The notes below the pieces were generated by a model. It searched no databases and was not told where the DNA came from. It worked only from the letters and a program-made list of their open reading frames with translations. A stretch of DNA of 64,000 nucleotides from Eubacterium ruminantium (GTDB taxonomy: Bacteria > Bacillota > Clostridia > Lachnospirales > Lachnospiraceae), in assembly GCF_900167085.1 (NCBI RefSeq), contig NZ_FUXA01000006.1, positions 247,433 to 311,432 on the forward strand, written 5' to 3'. Of the stretch, positions 9,455 through 18,239 are shown in pieces (position 1 is the stretch's first letter; each line of letters opens with the position of its first letter). Position numbers and translations under genes: made by a program.

Positions 9455-10933
9455 TTATACCATTTCACCGATATAATAAAAACCTTTTTCCTCAGTAAGT
9501 TTTACATTAACATATTTACCTATAAGATCCTTGCATCCTTTAAAATGAACAATAGTATTGTTACTCATTCTTCCTGTAACCATATTTTCATCATGGCTGT
9601 CTACATCTTCAACAAGGACTTCATTTATGGTATTTTTAAATCTTCCGACTCTTTCAGCCGCTCTTTCACTTACTTTTTTCAGAAGTCTGTTAAATCTTTC
9701 CTTAACAACGTCTTCCGGAACCTGCTCCCACTCTGCAGCAGGCGTACCACTTCTTCTTGAATAGATAAATGTAAACACCTGATCGTATCCAACCTTATCT
9801 ACAACATCAACTGTTTCAAGGAAATCTTCTTCAGTCTCACCCGGAAATCCAACCATTATATCAGTTGTAAGCGAAACATCCGGAAGTTCCTTCTTTATCT
9901 TATCAACAAGTAAAAGATAATCTTCTTTTGTATATTTCCTGTTCATAAGCTTAAGGATTCTGTTGGAACCCGCCTGAATAGGTAAATGAATATGTCTGCA
10001 AACCTTAGGATTATCTCTGATAACTTCAATAAGTTTATCCGAAAGATCCTTCGGATGACTTGTCATAAAACGAACTCGTCTGATTCCGTCAACTTTACAA
10101 ACATCTCTAAGAAGATCAGGGAAATCATAATCCGGATTATTTTTGATCATCTCACTGTCTTCCATATAATTTACGCCGTAAGAATTAACATTCTGCCCAA
10201 GAAGCATAACTTCCGTTACATCATCCTTCGCAAAACGTTCAGCTTCTTCTATTATATCTTCCGGAATTCGGCTTCTTTCCCTTCCTCTTACATGAGGAAC
10301 AATACAATATGTACAGAAATTATTGCATCCGTACATTATATTTATACCTGTTTTAAATGGATATTTTCTCTTTTCAGGAAGGTTATTTTCAAAATTCTTA
10401 ATAGGCTCTTTAAGCACTTCAATAACCTGCTTACCATCCGAATATCTTCTGCAAAGAAGCTCAGCAAGCATAAATACATTGAAAGTACCGAATACTATGT
10501 CAACGAACTTGAATTTATCCCTAATATAGTCAACAATATCAGGCTGCTGCATCATACATCCACAGAGACCGATTATCATTTCCTGATTTTTCTTTTTCTT
10601 TGCTTTCAACTGGCCGAGGTGTCCATAAAGCTTTTGATTGGCATTTTCTCTTACAGTACAAGTATTATAAATAACAATATCAGCTGTATCCTCATCAGAA
10701 GCTGTAAGGCCTGTTAAACTCAGTATACCTTCAAGTTTTTCCGAATCATGTGCATTCATCTGACAACCAAATGTTATAACCGCATAAGTTAAAGGTCTTC
10801 CTATAAGATTTTGTCTTTCTTCAAAAGTTTTCTTTAATAAAGCCATATAATATGACTGTCTGGCCGGTTCATCAGTAGGAATAAAAGAAAATGCTGAAAT
10901 ATCCGGTAAATTGCTGTTATCAAGTATATCCAT
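9455..10933 (-). CDS. miaB: tRNA-2-methylthio-N6-dimethylallyladenosine synthase MiaB
   Basis: A 492-residue radical SAM methylthiotransferase. The N-terminal domain supplies Cys57, Cys92 and Cys126 for the auxiliary 4Fe-4S cluster. The radical SAM cluster motif CNNFCTYC is at 203-210, and a TRAM RNA-binding domain ends the protein at about 425-490. It adds the methylthio group to i6A37 made by MiaA. The N-terminus is about 40 residues longer than in E. coli MiaB, which is common in Clostridia. The start has AGGAG 7 nt upstream. It is first in the miaB-mutS-mutL-miaA cluster and divergent from the LysM gene. Confidence 0.97.
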   Translation of the reverse strand: MDILDNSNLPDISAFSFIPTDEPARQSYYMALLKKTFEERQNLIGRPLTYAVITFGCQMNAHDSEKLEGILSLTGLTASDEDTADIVIYNTCTVRENANQKLYGHLGQLKAKKKKNQEMIIGLCGCMMQQPDIVDYIRDKFKFVDIVFGTFNVFMLAELLCRRYSDGKQVIEVLKEPIKNFENNLPEKRKYPFKTGINIMYGCNNFCTYCIVPHVRGRERSRIPEDIIEEAERFAKDDVTEVMLLGQNVNSYGVNYMEDSEMIKNNPDYDFPDLLRDVCKVDGIRRVRFMTSHPKDLSDKLIEVIRDNPKVCRHIHLPIQAGSNRILKLMNRKYTKEDYLLLVDKIKKELPDVSLTTDIMVGFPGETEEDFLETVDVVDKVGYDQVFTFIYSRRSGTPAAEWEQVPEDVVKERFNRLLKKVSERAAERVGRFKNTINEVLVEDVDSHDENMVTGRMSNNTIVHFKGCKDLIGKYVNVKLTEEKGFYYIGEMV

Positions 10934-10956
10934 TAAATTACTCCTGTTTCAAAAAA

Positions 10957-11032
10957 TAGAACATATTTTCGATTTTCTTATTGACAATCGAACATGCGTA
11001 CTGTATTATAATCACATATAGAACAGTTGTTC
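10957..11032. promoter_or_regulatory. Three LexA-like boxes at 31-bp spacing
   Basis: Three matches to the Firmicute SOS box core GAAC-N4-GTTC lie in the 116-bp divergent spacer. They are GAACATATTTTC (10959-10970, one mismatch), GAACATGCGTAC (10990-11001, one mismatch) and GAACAGTTGTTC (11021-11032, perfect palindrome). Their starts are exactly 31 bp apart, about three helical turns, so all three face the same side of the helix. The middle box sits between the -35 and -10 of the plus-strand promoter and the third lies just after its expected transcription start. The first overlaps a possible miaB -10. LexA itself is not in the window. Confidence 0.8.
10981..11009 (+). promoter_or_regulatory. 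Sigma-A promoter of the LysM gene
   Basis: TTGACA (10981-10986) and TATTAT (11004-11009) are separated by 17 bp. This is a near-ideal housekeeping promoter 41 bp upstream of the ATG at 11050. A LexA-like box fills the spacer, so repression by occlusion is the likely mode of control. Confidence 0.85.
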
Positions 11033-11049
11033 GGATTGGAGGATTCAAT

Positions 11050-11340
11050 ATGAAAAGTAATAGATTTGTTTTAGTATTAGTTATGTTCTCTGTTTTATCA
11101 TGTGTTGTACTCTTTGGTATCAATGGAAAAAACTCAAAAGTTGAAGCCTCTTCAACCAAAGAGAAATATTATACAAGTATTCGAATTGAGGATGGTGATT
11201 CATTATGGTCCATCGCTGAAGAATATGCTGCTCCGGGAATCGATTACAAAGATTTCATTATGGAAGTTAAGCAGATCAACTCCCTTTCAAGCGATACCAT
11301 CAATTATGGTGAATCACTGGTTATTCCTCAATTCAAATAA
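11050..11340 (+). CDS. YneA-like LysM protein, probable SOS-induced division inhibitor
   Basis: A 96-residue protein with one N-terminal membrane helix (about 6-25), a short linker and a LysM domain (about 43-94: GDSLWSIAEEY, INSLSSDTINYGESLVIP). Size and layout match Bacillus YneA, an SOS-induced protein that delays septation. GGAGG lies 7 nt before the ATG. It is one of only two plus-strand genes seen, has its own strong promoter, and is preceded by three LexA-like boxes. Function as a division inhibitor is inferred from architecture plus regulation. Sequence identity to YneA itself was not measured, and a generic LysM wall protein remains possible. Confidence 0.8.
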   Translation: MKSNRFVLVLVMFSVLSCVVLFGINGKNSKVEASSTKEKYYTSIRIEDGDSLWSIAEEYAAPGIDYKDFIMEVKQINSLSSDTINYGESLVIPQFK

Positions 11341-11343
11341 ATT

Positions 11344-13296
11344 CTAATTAAGTTTTTCAATCTCATTAAGCCAGATAGCTGAAGTTGCATCACTTGGCAT
11401 ACGTAAATCTCCCCTCGGTGATAAAGCAACACTACCAACCTTTACGGAGTCAGGCATGCAGCTTCTCTTGTACTGCTGAGAGAAAAATCTCCTGTAGAAT
11501 AATTTCATCCATTTTAAGATTTCTTCTTTAGAGTAATCACCATCGAATGCCCTTCCTGCAAGTAAGAAAATCTTTGATGGAGAATATCCAAAACGCATCA
11601 TGTAATACAGGAAGAAATCATGTAACTCATAAGGTCCTACACTTTCTTCCGTCTTCTGGGCAATATTGCCATTCTCATCAGGCGGAAGTAATTCAGGACT
11701 GATTGGTGTATCTATTATATCCTTAAGAACTTCTGTGCACTCAGGGAATATATCATTTTCAACTACACTATCTATCATCCATTTAACCAGAGTCTTTGGT
11801 ATACTTCCATTTACACCATACATACTTATCTGATCACCATTATATGTGCACCATCCAAGAGCAAGTTCAGATAAATCTCCTGTACCTACCACAAGACCAT
11901 TTACCATATTTGCATAATCCATAAGGATCTGTGTTCTTTCTCTTGCCTGGGTATTCTCATATGTAATATCTTTTAATTCATTATCATGCCCAAGATCTCT
12001 GAGATGTATTGTACAAGCCTCTTTAATATCAATAATTATCGGCTCTGTTCCCAGATTCTTAATAAGAGAAAGTGAATTATTATATGTTCTTCCTGTTGTA
12101 CCAAATGCAGGCATTGTTATTGCAACAAGGTCACTTGCAGGTTTACCCATAACCTGAAGAGCTTTAGCAGCTACAAGAAGAGCAAGTGTGGAATCCATAC
12201 CACCGGATACACCTACAACAGGCTTACATCCGGTAACTTCAAGTCTTTTAACAAGACCACCAACCTGCATATCAAATATTTCATTACATCTCTTAAGTCT
12301 CTTAGTCTTTGTTGAAGGAACGAAAGGATGCTTATTGATTATATAATATTTACCGTCAGCTTCAGGAAGTTTAATCTTTCTTCCGCCCATAACATCAGTC
12401 ACTCTGTAACTATTAGTTACTGAACTGCACATTACAGCAGCATCTTTAAATGTCTTATTCTTAACTCTATCACTTCTGATCTTTCCAAGATCTATATCAG
12501 CAATCATAAGATAATCATTTGCAATGAAATCTGCATTTTCATTTAACATGCTTCCGTTTTCAGCAAGCATACTATGTCCTGAGAAGATAAGATCCTGAGT
12601 TGATTCAGATGAACCTGCTGAAACATAAAGATAATTGCAAAGCCCTCTCGCTGAAGCATTTAAAACAAGACTTCTTCTATATTCTCTCTTAGCAATAACT
12701 TCATTACTTGCAGATATATTTACTATAAATTCTGCTCCTGCCAGGCAGTAATATGTACCCGGATTAATAGGTGACCAAAGGTCTTCACAGATTTCAACTC
12801 CAAATTTCAAACCGTTAAGATCATAAACTATATCATTTCCGTAAGGTACTTTATAACCTTTGTAATATATGTATTTCTCACCCGGAATACTTATATCATT
12901 TGCAGAATCAAACCACCTCTTCTCATAAAATTCATTATAATTCGGAATATAAGTTTTAATTGTTATTCCGCAAATTCTTCCGGCAAATATAACATAAGCT
13001 GCATTGAAAAGATGATTATCAATCTTGAAAGGTGCTCCAACAATGATAACCTGTCTTATAGTTTCAGATCTACGTAAGATCTTTTCAATTCCTTCATTTG
13101 ACTTATTGATCAAAGTAGTGTTAAAGAAAAGATCCTGACATGAATATCCGGTAACCGCAAGTTCAGGAAAAGCAATGATCTGAGCTTCATAGCGATCAGC
13201 TTTTTCAATCTTATCAATAATTTTATCAGTATTGTAGTCAGTATCCCCAACTCTGACATCAGGTACAGCAGCACTTACTCTGTAAAAATCGTACAT
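11344..13296 (-). CDS. nadE: Glutamine-dependent NAD+ synthetase
   Basis: A 650-residue two-domain enzyme. Residues 1-300 form a nitrilase-type glutaminase with the catalytic Glu (FPELAVTGY, Glu45), Lys near 115 and Cys in FGVEICEDLW. The C-terminal NAD synthetase domain carries the ATP pyrophosphatase loop GVSGGMDSTLA near 360. It converts nicotinate adenine dinucleotide to NAD+ with glutamine as ammonia source, the last step after NadD (encoded near 42 kb). The gene converges with the LysM gene with only 3 bp between stops and no visible terminator. AGGAGG-type binding site precedes the ATG. Confidence 0.96.
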   Translation of the reverse strand: MYDFYRVSAAVPDVRVGDTDYNTDKIIDKIEKADRYEAQIIAFPELAVTGYSCQDLFFNTTLINKSNEGIEKILRRSETIRQVIIVGAPFKIDNHLFNAAYVIFAGRICGITIKTYIPNYNEFYEKRWFDSANDISIPGEKYIYYKGYKVPYGNDIVYDLNGLKFGVEICEDLWSPINPGTYYCLAGAEFIVNISASNEVIAKREYRRSLVLNASARGLCNYLYVSAGSSESTQDLIFSGHSMLAENGSMLNENADFIANDYLMIADIDLGKIRSDRVKNKTFKDAAVMCSSVTNSYRVTDVMGGRKIKLPEADGKYYIINKHPFVPSTKTKRLKRCNEIFDMQVGGLVKRLEVTGCKPVVGVSGGMDSTLALLVAAKALQVMGKPASDLVAITMPAFGTTGRTYNNSLSLIKNLGTEPIIIDIKEACTIHLRDLGHDNELKDITYENTQARERTQILMDYANMVNGLVVGTGDLSELALGWCTYNGDQISMYGVNGSIPKTLVKWMIDSVVENDIFPECTEVLKDIIDTPISPELLPPDENGNIAQKTEESVGPYELHDFFLYYMMRFGYSPSKIFLLAGRAFDGDYSKEEILKWMKLFYRRFFSQQYKRSCMPDSVKVGSVALSPRGDLRMPSDATSAIWLNEIEKLN

Positions 13297-13308
13297 ATTA
13301 CCTTCCTC

Positions 13309-13839
13309 CTAACGACTATTTAAATCAATTTCCAGTCCTTTAAGATAATGAACCAAAGCACCACCTTCGGACTTTAAAAAATAATCATCATTTAACTCAT
13401 TATATTTAAAATTCTTTGCATGCCCTTCTTTAGTTCTTTCAATGAAATACTTTAATTCTTTAAAAGGCATATAATATAAATCATTTCTTACACTGAATAA
13501 GATGATCAGAAATGAAACGCCACCCTGTTCTTCAAATTCTTTCATAAAATTGTACTGATGCTCATGAATATTTTGAAGCGAAAAAGTATCCGAATTACAT
13601 TCTTTTGCATCAAAACATACAGGAACCTCCTGTACAACACCTATATAATCGACTGTAGAATCTTTCTCAAAGAATGCCTTTGTGATCCTTTTGGTTGAAG
13701 AATCAAATTCAACAGGTGTAATTGGTGTCGGAATCTTCTGAACCAACGCCAACTTTTTCTTTCTATAAAATTCATTTGTATTATTTATAAGCTCTTCAAG
13801 GGTTGAACCTCTCAGGCCTCTCGAATTCCATGTTGACAT
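13309..13839 (-). CDS. recU: Holliday junction resolvase RecU
   Basis: A 176-residue RecU nuclease, the Firmicute counterpart of RuvC. Nuclease-fold residues are visible in DYIGV (Asp) and VCFDAKEC (Glu and Lys), and the N-terminal segment NSRGLRGSTLEELIN is typical of the family. It resolves the junctions that RuvAB, encoded at 27-28.6 kb, migrates. RecU is often paired with a penicillin-binding protein gene; here it sits between nadE and a pseudouridine synthase gene. Confidence 0.93.
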   Translation of the reverse strand: MSTWNSRGLRGSTLEELINNTNEFYRKKKLALVQKIPTPITPVEFDSSTKRITKAFFEKDSTVDYIGVVQEVPVCFDAKECNSDTFSLQNIHEHQYNFMKEFEEQGGVSFLIILFSVRNDLYYMPFKELKYFIERTKEGHAKNFKYNELNDDYFLKSEGGALVHYLKGLEIDLNSR

Positions 13840-13897
13840 AATATTTTTATATTAAACCATTTGACTTTTATGTTTTAATTTATATTATTTGATACAT

Positions 13898-14983
13898 TTA
13901 TATACTTAAACCAAGCTCTTTTGCTATACTGATAAATCTTTCAGGAAATGGCGCCTTAAAGATTTTATTACTATAATTTTCACAAGCCATGGAAAAATGT
14001 ATCTCTCTGGCATGAAGAAGCTGGCTGTTTAAACCGAATTTCTGCTTGATTATATCATTTGTCTTTCTACTGCCATATTTATAATCACCTATAACAGGAT
14101 ATCCCATTTCAGCGAGCTGTGCTCTGATCTGATGAGTTTTTCCTGTAATCAGTTTAACTTTAATAAGTGTATATTCACCATTACTCTTCACAGGTGTGAA
14201 TACTGTATGGATATGATCAAAATCCTTAGGTGAACCTTTTTTCTTATAAAGAGTTGTATTGATTATCTCAACAGTATTGTTCTGATGATTCTTTTTAAGA
14301 AAAGATTCAATATCATACTCTTTATCCATTTTGCCATTCACTATTGTATAGTAATATTTGTCTATACTTTTATCTTTTATATGCTTTGATAAGAATTGCA
14401 ATCCTTTCATGGACTTTCCGGCAAGTATAATTCCCGTTGTATTTCTGTCCAACCGGTTACAAACAGAAGGTTTATACGTTTGATCATTCTTATCATATTT
14501 ACCATTTTTAATAAGATATTCAACAAATAATTCATTTATCGAAATATCATCAACTCCGGCTTTCTGAGATAAAATACCATAGCCTTTATTTAATATAGCT
14601 ATATCGTTATCCTCATATAAAATATCCAAACTATCACTCAAACTATAATCTTCGGAGCTTACTTGATCACCGAAATATCCTCGATTCTCAGAATCACGTT
14701 GATTCATTACATTAGCACTTTGTCTATTATCAGAAACTGTTTGGTTTGAAGCTATCTTATAATCAGGTGAAAATTTGGAAAATGTTTCATCTGAAAGAAA
14801 AAATTTAATGCTATCTCCGTTTTTCAGCACTTCTTCTCCCGTTGCCTTTTTACCATTCAGAGTGATATTTTTCTTTCTGAGCATTTTGTAAGTAAAAGAC
14901 TGTGGAGCTTCTTTTAATATTCTAAAACAGATCTTTTTAAGTTTTTGTCCTTCATTCGAACTATTAATAATTATTTCCTGCAA
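13898..14983 (-). CDS. RluA family RNA pseudouridine synthase
   Basis: About 361 residues. An S4-like RNA-binding region (FTYKMLRKKNITLNGKK) is followed by a polar Asn/Ser/Gln-rich linker and a catalytic domain with the family motif RLDRNTTG, whose Asp is the nucleophile. HIHTVFTPV and GKTHQIRAQLAEMGYP are further RluA landmarks. The target could be a 23S rRNA site as for RluD or RluC, but it cannot be assigned here. I chose a TTG start at 14983 because GGAG lies 9 nt upstream; this leaves a 4-bp gap after the preceding gene. Confidence 0.9.
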   Translation of the reverse strand: MQEIIINSSNEGQKLKKICFRILKEAPQSFTYKMLRKKNITLNGKKATGEEVLKNGDSIKFFLSDETFSKFSPDYKIASNQTVSDNRQSANVMNQRDSENRGYFGDQVSSEDYSLSDSLDILYEDNDIAILNKGYGILSQKAGVDDISINELFVEYLIKNGKYDKNDQTYKPSVCNRLDRNTTGIILAGKSMKGLQFLSKHIKDKSIDKYYYTIVNGKMDKEYDIESFLKKNHQNNTVEIINTTLYKKKGSPKDFDHIHTVFTPVKSNGEYTLIKVKLITGKTHQIRAQLAEMGYPVIGDYKYGSRKTNDIIKQKFGLNSQLLHAREIHFSMACENYSNKIFKAPFPERFISIAKELGLSI

Positions 14984-14987
14984 TCTT

Positions 14988-15905
14988 CTACACTCCAATA
15001 ACAAGAAGTTTATTCTTTATTTTCTTTTCATCTTTCTTCTTAGCATCTGATTTTTCATGATTTTCTGAAGAAAGACGTTTCATAGCATTTTTAAATTCTC
15101 CAATGTTCGAAACAATATTTATCTGAACTTTGTTCTTTTCGTTATCATTTATCTGCGAAAGACATTTCTCATACTTTTTATAAAATTCCATATGAGCGCC
15201 ATCTTTTCTTGCTGCATTCTTTGAACCTGATTCTTCAGATATTGATTCACCCTTCATAGGATTAATCAATGCAGTTACATTATTTCCGGCAATTGCAACA
15301 CATGGATAGAAAAGCATTTTCTGCGAATCCGAAGCAGAAATATCATAACACATCGTGATTTTTTTCTCATCCGCAAATGTCTTAACTTTTTCATAATCAC
15401 TCTTTGAAAGAGGCTTAAATCCAACAACCATTAAATATCCAATTAAATTCTTGGCAAATGGTAATGACATTACGCAGGCCACAACAGTAAATAATGTCTT
15501 TCTTGACTGAAAAGCTATAAGCCCTATCAGAATATCTGCCATGATACATGCAAAACAAAGCAGTGTTATTATGATTCTTTTATTTTTGTATTTTCTTGCA
15601 TAACCATAATCACCTTTTTCTATTTTCTTTTTGCCACCGGATTCACTATTGTTATCACCGTCTGTGCTTCCACTGTAACCACTGTTATCATCACTACTAC
15701 TGCTTGTGTTCCTGTTGTTATTATCTTTGTTTCTTTTGATATTCCCAGTGTTGTTATCGTTACCTAATTCAATATTTTCAGTATTGTTATTGTCATCAAT
15801 ATTCTCTGTATTAATATCGTTATATATTTGACTATTTTTGATTATATTGCTTATGCTATTATTTCTTATACTTTTATTGTTGCTAGTACTGCCGTTACTA
15901 CTCAT
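14988..15905 (-). CDS. Asn-rich membrane protein of unknown function
   Basis: About 305 residues, not recognised. The first 85 residues are low-complexity and very rich in Asn, Asp and Ser (repeated NNT, DNNN and ENI patterns). Two adjacent membrane helices follow at about 103-150, then a soluble region at about 155-295 with a Lys-rich C-terminus. The soluble part (KPLSKSDYEKVK onward) looks folded, with alternating hydrophobic strands. The start at 15905 overlaps the preceding stop (ATGA) and has GGAG 9 nt upstream; an ATG at 15920 lacks a good site. It is sandwiched between two RNA-modification genes, but no direct role in RNA follows from that. Confidence 0.75.
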   Translation of the reverse strand: MSSNGSTSNNKSIRNNSISNIIKNSQIYNDINTENIDDNNNTENIELGNDNNTGNIKRNKDNNNRNTSSSSDDNSGYSGSTDGDNNSESGGKKKIEKGDYGYARKYKNKRIIITLLCFACIMADILIGLIAFQSRKTLFTVVACVMSLPFAKNLIGYLMVVGFKPLSKSDYEKVKTFADEKKITMCYDISASDSQKMLFYPCVAIAGNNVTALINPMKGESISEESGSKNAARKDGAHMEFYKKYEKCLSQINDNEKNKVQINIVSNIGEFKNAMKRLSSENHEKSDAKKKDEKKIKNKLLVIGV

Positions 15906-17308
15906 GACATCATTCTCCATCCCGGAAGGTATTTATTTTTAATGCTTCCATTCGAAAGTTTTCCGAATCCAAGCGAAAATCCGTCAACACATATAAGCAC
16001 ATATCTGTTTGTATTTTTCTGCTTTCCTGTTACTTTTAATTCGGTATCATCATAATCGATAGTCTCGCCTCGTAAGTATTTTGATACACGAATATCATCA
16101 TTTTTAAGATCAAGAACAGTATCAAATGTGTCAGGAGTAAGCATTATTGAAAAAGCCTGACTCGGTTCGAATCTCTTTTTCTTAATCTCGCCAAGGAACA
16201 TACCTCTTCGAAGTATTCTTAATCCTTTACAATTCGGACAGCCATCAGGAATATAAAATAATTTATCACCCAGCTGTTCAAATCTTCTTGTATCAAAGTC
16301 CATTTTTACATGAGACATAAATTCAGCAGTTTCTTCATTTATCTTTGTCTTTTCCGGCATGTAAAGAGAAACCGAAGGTTTATAATCATCATTTGATTCT
16401 CTTTTGAGAAGTGCAACGTAATGACCTTCTCCTTCAACTTTATGAGGGAAAAGATGCATAGTTCTATCTATGCCATCTGTTTCATATACAGACCAGTCAT
16501 TATTACCCGGCACAAATCCATCATGCTTTTCAATCGGTACAAGCGAAAGTTCACTGCATAATGAAAGCAGATATCCGACACTGTCTTCATCTTCAAGAGG
16601 CGAAAATGTACATGTTGAATAAAGTAACATCCCTCCCGGTTTAAGCATCTTAACAGCTTCTTTAAGGATACTTCTTTGGATGGCAGCAAACTCAGCCGGA
16701 CGTTCTTCCGACCAGGCAGTAATCATGCTATTCTTTTTACGGAACATTCCTTCACCTGAACATGGAGCATCGATAAGTATTTTATCAAAATATTCTGTAA
16801 AATATTCGGCTAATCTGTCAGGTGTTTCGCATGTAATAAGAATATTTTTACCGCCAAATACCTCAATATTTTTTACCAGAGCTTTTGCTCTTGAAGCACT
16901 GATATCATTTGTAACCAGGAATCCTTTATTATTTATCTTCTGCAATAATTCAGTTGATTTTCCACCCGGAGCCGCGCATATATCAAGGACCTTATCTCCC
17001 TCATCCACAGGTAATGTGGCTGCAGGAAGCATGGCGCTTGGTTCCTGAAGGTAATATAAACCGGCATAATAATATGGATGTTTAGAAGCCTGAAATACAT
17101 TCTCATCATAATAAAATCCATTTTTGCACCAAGGAACAGGAGTTAACTCCGCAGGACAGATTTTTATAAAATCTTCTACGGAAATCTTACCGGTATTTAC
17201 TCTTAATGCATGCCTTACCGTTTTGGCGAGAGCTTCTTTATATAATTCGAAATCCTCTTCGCCTATCATTTTTATCATATTATTTTCAAATGCTGATGGC
17301 AGTTTCAT
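15902..17308 (-). CDS. RsmF-like rRNA m5C methyltransferase (NOL1/NOP2/Sun family)
   Basis: About 468 residues. The SAM-binding motif DICAAPGGKSTELL and the two catalytic cysteines in DAPCSGEGMF and YSTCTFSPLEDE identify an RNA cytosine-C5 methyltransferase. The C-terminal part (GCPNCKGLRILRRGMFLGE and beyond) resembles the extra domain of the RsmF/YebU group, which modifies 16S rRNA. A CPNC pair there is notable. ATG at 17308 shares its first base with the stop of the TPR gene (TGATG) and has GAGGA 5 nt upstream. The exact base modified is inferred, not shown. Confidence 0.9.
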   Translation of the reverse strand: MKLPSAFENNMIKMIGEEDFELYKEALAKTVRHALRVNTGKISVEDFIKICPAELTPVPWCKNGFYYDENVFQASKHPYYYAGLYYLQEPSAMLPAATLPVDEGDKVLDICAAPGGKSTELLQKINNKGFLVTNDISASRAKALVKNIEVFGGKNILITCETPDRLAEYFTEYFDKILIDAPCSGEGMFRKKNSMITAWSEERPAEFAAIQRSILKEAVKMLKPGGMLLYSTCTFSPLEDEDSVGYLLSLCSELSLVPIEKHDGFVPGNNDWSVYETDGIDRTMHLFPHKVEGEGHYVALLKRESNDDYKPSVSLYMPEKTKINEETAEFMSHVKMDFDTRRFEQLGDKLFYIPDGCPNCKGLRILRRGMFLGEIKKKRFEPSQAFSIMLTPDTFDTVLDLKNDDIRVSKYLRGETIDYDDTELKVTGKQKNTNRYVLICVDGFSLGFGKLSNGSIKNKYLPGWRMMS

Positions 17309-18186
17309 CAATCAACGTCCTCTTTTATCACAGGTTCCGGATCCATATTGATCCTGGTGAACAGATAATTATATTCATTCTCAAATTCTTTATTGTTCGG
17401 CTCACTTTCATAGATTGAAGTCATCAGTGAAAGTGCCTTCTCGTAATCCTTAAAGGATTCATAATATACAACTTTGTTATATAAAAGTTTGGACTTCATG
17501 ACATTATCATCATCCTTTATCTTAAGTCCATCCTCTATATATTTATTTGCAGTTTCATAATCACCGGCCTCGATGTAATAAGACGAAAGCTGGTAGGCAA
17601 CATAGTAGCTGAGCCCCTCATCCTTTATATAATCATTATAAATAGACAGCATTTCATCATAATAACCGGCTTTATAATAACTTCCTGCCAGAAGAAGCCT
17701 TACTGACATATTTCCTTCTTTTAAACTTTTTTCCAATGCCGGAATATTAAGTTCCGCATCCCTTGAATCATATCCATCCATCGCAATCGAAAGCTGAAGA
17801 TATTCCTCAATCTTGTTGGAATTTATGCTCCCGTCATTATTTTCCTTTAGCTTATTGAAATTGAAAATAGCATCTTTATATCTCCCGGTCTTAATATCAG
17901 CCGATCCAAGATACATTCTTGTATCAAGATCCATCTTTTTGGAAAAAAGCTGCTTTTCATTTAATGACTTATCAAAATATCTGATAGCTTCTTCGTAATC
18001 GCCAACTTGATAAGCTTTTATTCCTTTTTCACGATACTCACCTTTTTTCGATGTGATCAGTGAAATAAAAAGCAGAGCAATTATGATAAGTACTATCGAA
18101 GACATAACATGAATCAAGATAAATGAAGCTTTGCTTTGTTTTATCTTTGTTTCTTTAATTACCTCTGTATCTTCATCGTTTATCAT
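17308..18186 (-). CDS. Membrane-anchored TPR protein
   Basis: A 292-residue protein with a short acidic cytosolic N-terminus, one membrane helix at about 22-45 and TPR-like helical repeats from about 55 to 285. Repeat signatures include GDYEEAIRYFDKSL, GRYKDAIFNFNKL, GYYDEMLSIYNDY, GDYETANKYIEDGL and KDYEKALSLMTSIY. Such proteins act as scaffolds, probably on the outer face of the membrane given the single helix. No partner can be named. It is translationally coupled to the downstream methyltransferase gene, and GGAG precedes its ATG by 5 nt. Confidence 0.85.
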   Translation of the reverse strand: MINDEDTEVIKETKIKQSKASFILIHVMSSIVLIIIALLFISLITSKKGEYREKGIKAYQVGDYEEAIRYFDKSLNEKQLFSKKMDLDTRMYLGSADIKTGRYKDAIFNFNKLKENNDGSINSNKIEEYLQLSIAMDGYDSRDAELNIPALEKSLKEGNMSVRLLLAGSYYKAGYYDEMLSIYNDYIKDEGLSYYVAYQLSSYYIEAGDYETANKYIEDGLKIKDDDNVMKSKLLYNKVVYYESFKDYEKALSLMTSIYESEPNNKEFENEYNYLFTRINMDPEPVIKEDVD

Positions 18187-18239
18187 AATTACTCCGCACT
18201 AATAAATCGCATTCAAATCAAAATATATTGCCCAAAGAG

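Noticed and set aside
9986..10717. A 243-codon open frame on the plus strand opposite miaB
   Set aside because: It mirrors the miaB coding frame, its product is low-complexity Ile/Phe/Ser-rich without a known domain, and it has no binding site or promoter.
10938..11159. A 73-codon minus-strand frame across the LexA-box region
   Set aside because: It covers the promoter, operators and start of the LysM gene, which are strongly supported on the other strand.
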